Source: Limisphaerales bacterium | GTDB lineage: Bacteria; Verrucomicrobiota; Verrucomicrobiia; Limisphaerales; UBA8199 | Assembly (NCBI GenBank): GCA_025356925.1 | Contig: JANXQE010000678.1 | Span: 1 to 6,918, forward strand | Direction: 5' to 3' | Length of the DNA: 6,918 bases | Notes under the pieces: model-generated | The model's database searches: none | What the model was told of the DNA's origin: nothing | The model's input: only the letters and a program-made list of their open reading frames with translations | Position numbers and translations under genes: made by a program | In this document: in pieces, positions 6,446 to 6,918 of the stretch | Layout: each line of letters opens with the position of its first letter | Numbering within the stretch: the stretch's first letter is position 1

Positions 6446-6892
6446 TCATTTATGGGAGGCAACGGTGCCGGCACAGGATTCCTGCACCGTCCTTTGGATG
6501 TCGGCCAGCGTGGTCTTGGCCAGGTCCTGCTCCAGGGCGTTCAAGGCTGACCCAAAGACCTTCTCCAGAGCGGCTTGGATGCAATGGCCGACCGGACAGC
6601 CCTGGTTGGGCTTCTTTCGAGGCAACCGAAAGGATTCATCCTGCTCTACCGCTCGAAATACCTCGCCTAGATTGATGCGCGCGGCCGATCTGCTCAGCCT
6701 TGAGCCAAACCCAGCCCCTTTACGCGTTTCGACTAACCGGGCTTGCTGCAGGGCCAGCAAGAGCCTCCGGATAACGACCGGATTTGTGTTCACGCTGTAA
6801 GCCAGCAGCTCCGACGTGACGCGATCGCCATCCTTATAGGCCAGCACCGCCAGCACGTGCACCGCCATGGCAAATCGACAGTTTGTTCCCAT
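6446..6892 (-). CDS. Rrf2-family transcriptional regulator
   Basis: A 148-residue winged-helix DNA-binding protein (numbered from ATG 6890-6892). It opens with CRFAMAVHVLAVLAY (5-19), the helix common to Rrf2 proteins. The HTH follows with the hallmark NTNPVVIRRLLLAL (about 35-48), then the wing RKGAGFGSRLSR (57-68) and INLGEVFRAVE (73-83). The distal part has CPVGHC, with C99 and C104 four residues apart, plus C5 and C140. Iron-sulfur Rrf2 proteins such as IscR use three clustered cysteines; here only two cluster, so it looks like the YwnA-type branch that senses by thiol chemistry or a ligand rather than a classical Fe-S cluster. A GTG four codons upstream (6904) is an alternative start, but the ATG gives the normal N-terminus. 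It lies 119 bases upstream of the sigma gene on the same strand and could control itself and that gene. The gene is complete within the window. Confidence 0.9.
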   Translation of the reverse strand: MGTNCRFAMAVHVLAVLAYKDGDRVTSELLAYSVNTNPVVIRRLLLALQQARLVETRKGAGFGSRLSRSAARINLGEVFRAVEQDESFRLPRKKPNQGCPVGHCIQAALEKVFGSALNALEQDLAKTTLADIQRTVQESCAGTVASHK

Positions 6893-6894
6893 AA

Positions 6895-6910
6895 TTACAC
6901 TCACACGTAA
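6895..6910. promoter_or_regulatory. Small dyad just upstream of the Rrf2 start, possible autoregulatory operator
   Basis: TTAC (6895-6898), eight bases, GTAA (6907-6910) forms a short inverted repeat ending two bases before the Rrf2 ATG. Rrf2 proteins often repress their own genes from dyads near the start. Four-base arms are easily found by chance, and the rest of the promoter lies outside or at the edge of the window. Confidence 0.2.
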
Positions 6911-6918
6911 CCCGGGAT

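Overview
The window is a gene-dense, GC-rich bacterial chromosome segment. It has six complete protein genes and the 3' end of a seventh, with no sign of mobile elements, CRISPR arrays, rRNA or tRNA. Few genes have a Shine-Dalgarno; only the sigma-factor gene has a clear one. The gene content (enolase-superfamily sugar-acid enzyme, Zn alcohol dehydrogenase, PF00756-type esterase, large B12/radical SAM protein, a sigma-70 factor with a non-canonical region 2.4, an Rrf2 regulator) and the codon style suggest a soil or aquatic Verrucomicrobiota-like bacterium. That placement is an inference from memory of protein style, not a demonstrated assignment.

Left block (1-2170, + strand): the C-terminal end of a mandelate racemase/muconate-lactonizing-type (enolase superfamily) protein, then a zinc- and NAD-dependent alcohol dehydrogenase, then an alpha/beta-hydrolase esterase. 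The dehydrogenase stop codon and the esterase start codon abut (TAG then ATG), so these two are almost certainly co-transcribed. The three together look like a small catabolic operon that dehydrates an acid-sugar, oxidises an alcohol and hydrolyses an ester or lactone. The substrate cannot be read from the sequence.

Middle block (2255-4531): a large cobalamin-binding-type radical SAM protein on the - strand, convergent with the esterase. It carries a C-terminal extension whose strand/helix pattern resembles a STAS domain. Upstream is an AT-rich intergenic stretch shared with a divergent GNAT acetyltransferase on the + strand (4532-5008).

Right block (5009-6918): the acetyltransferase converges on a sigma-70 gene (- strand). 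A near-perfect hairpin lies between the two stop codons and can serve as a two-way terminator. Upstream of the sigma gene, in the same orientation, is an Rrf2-family regulator. The 119-base gap between these two holds a 5+5 inverted repeat and an 11-bp-spaced direct repeat, so the Rrf2 protein may control the sigma gene.

The observations most worth following up are the sigma factor, which keeps consensus -35-reading residues but has lost two of the usual promoter-melting aromatics; the STAS-like tail on the radical SAM protein; and the possible Rrf2-to-sigma regulatory pair. I found no clear evidence for a wholly new multi-gene system.
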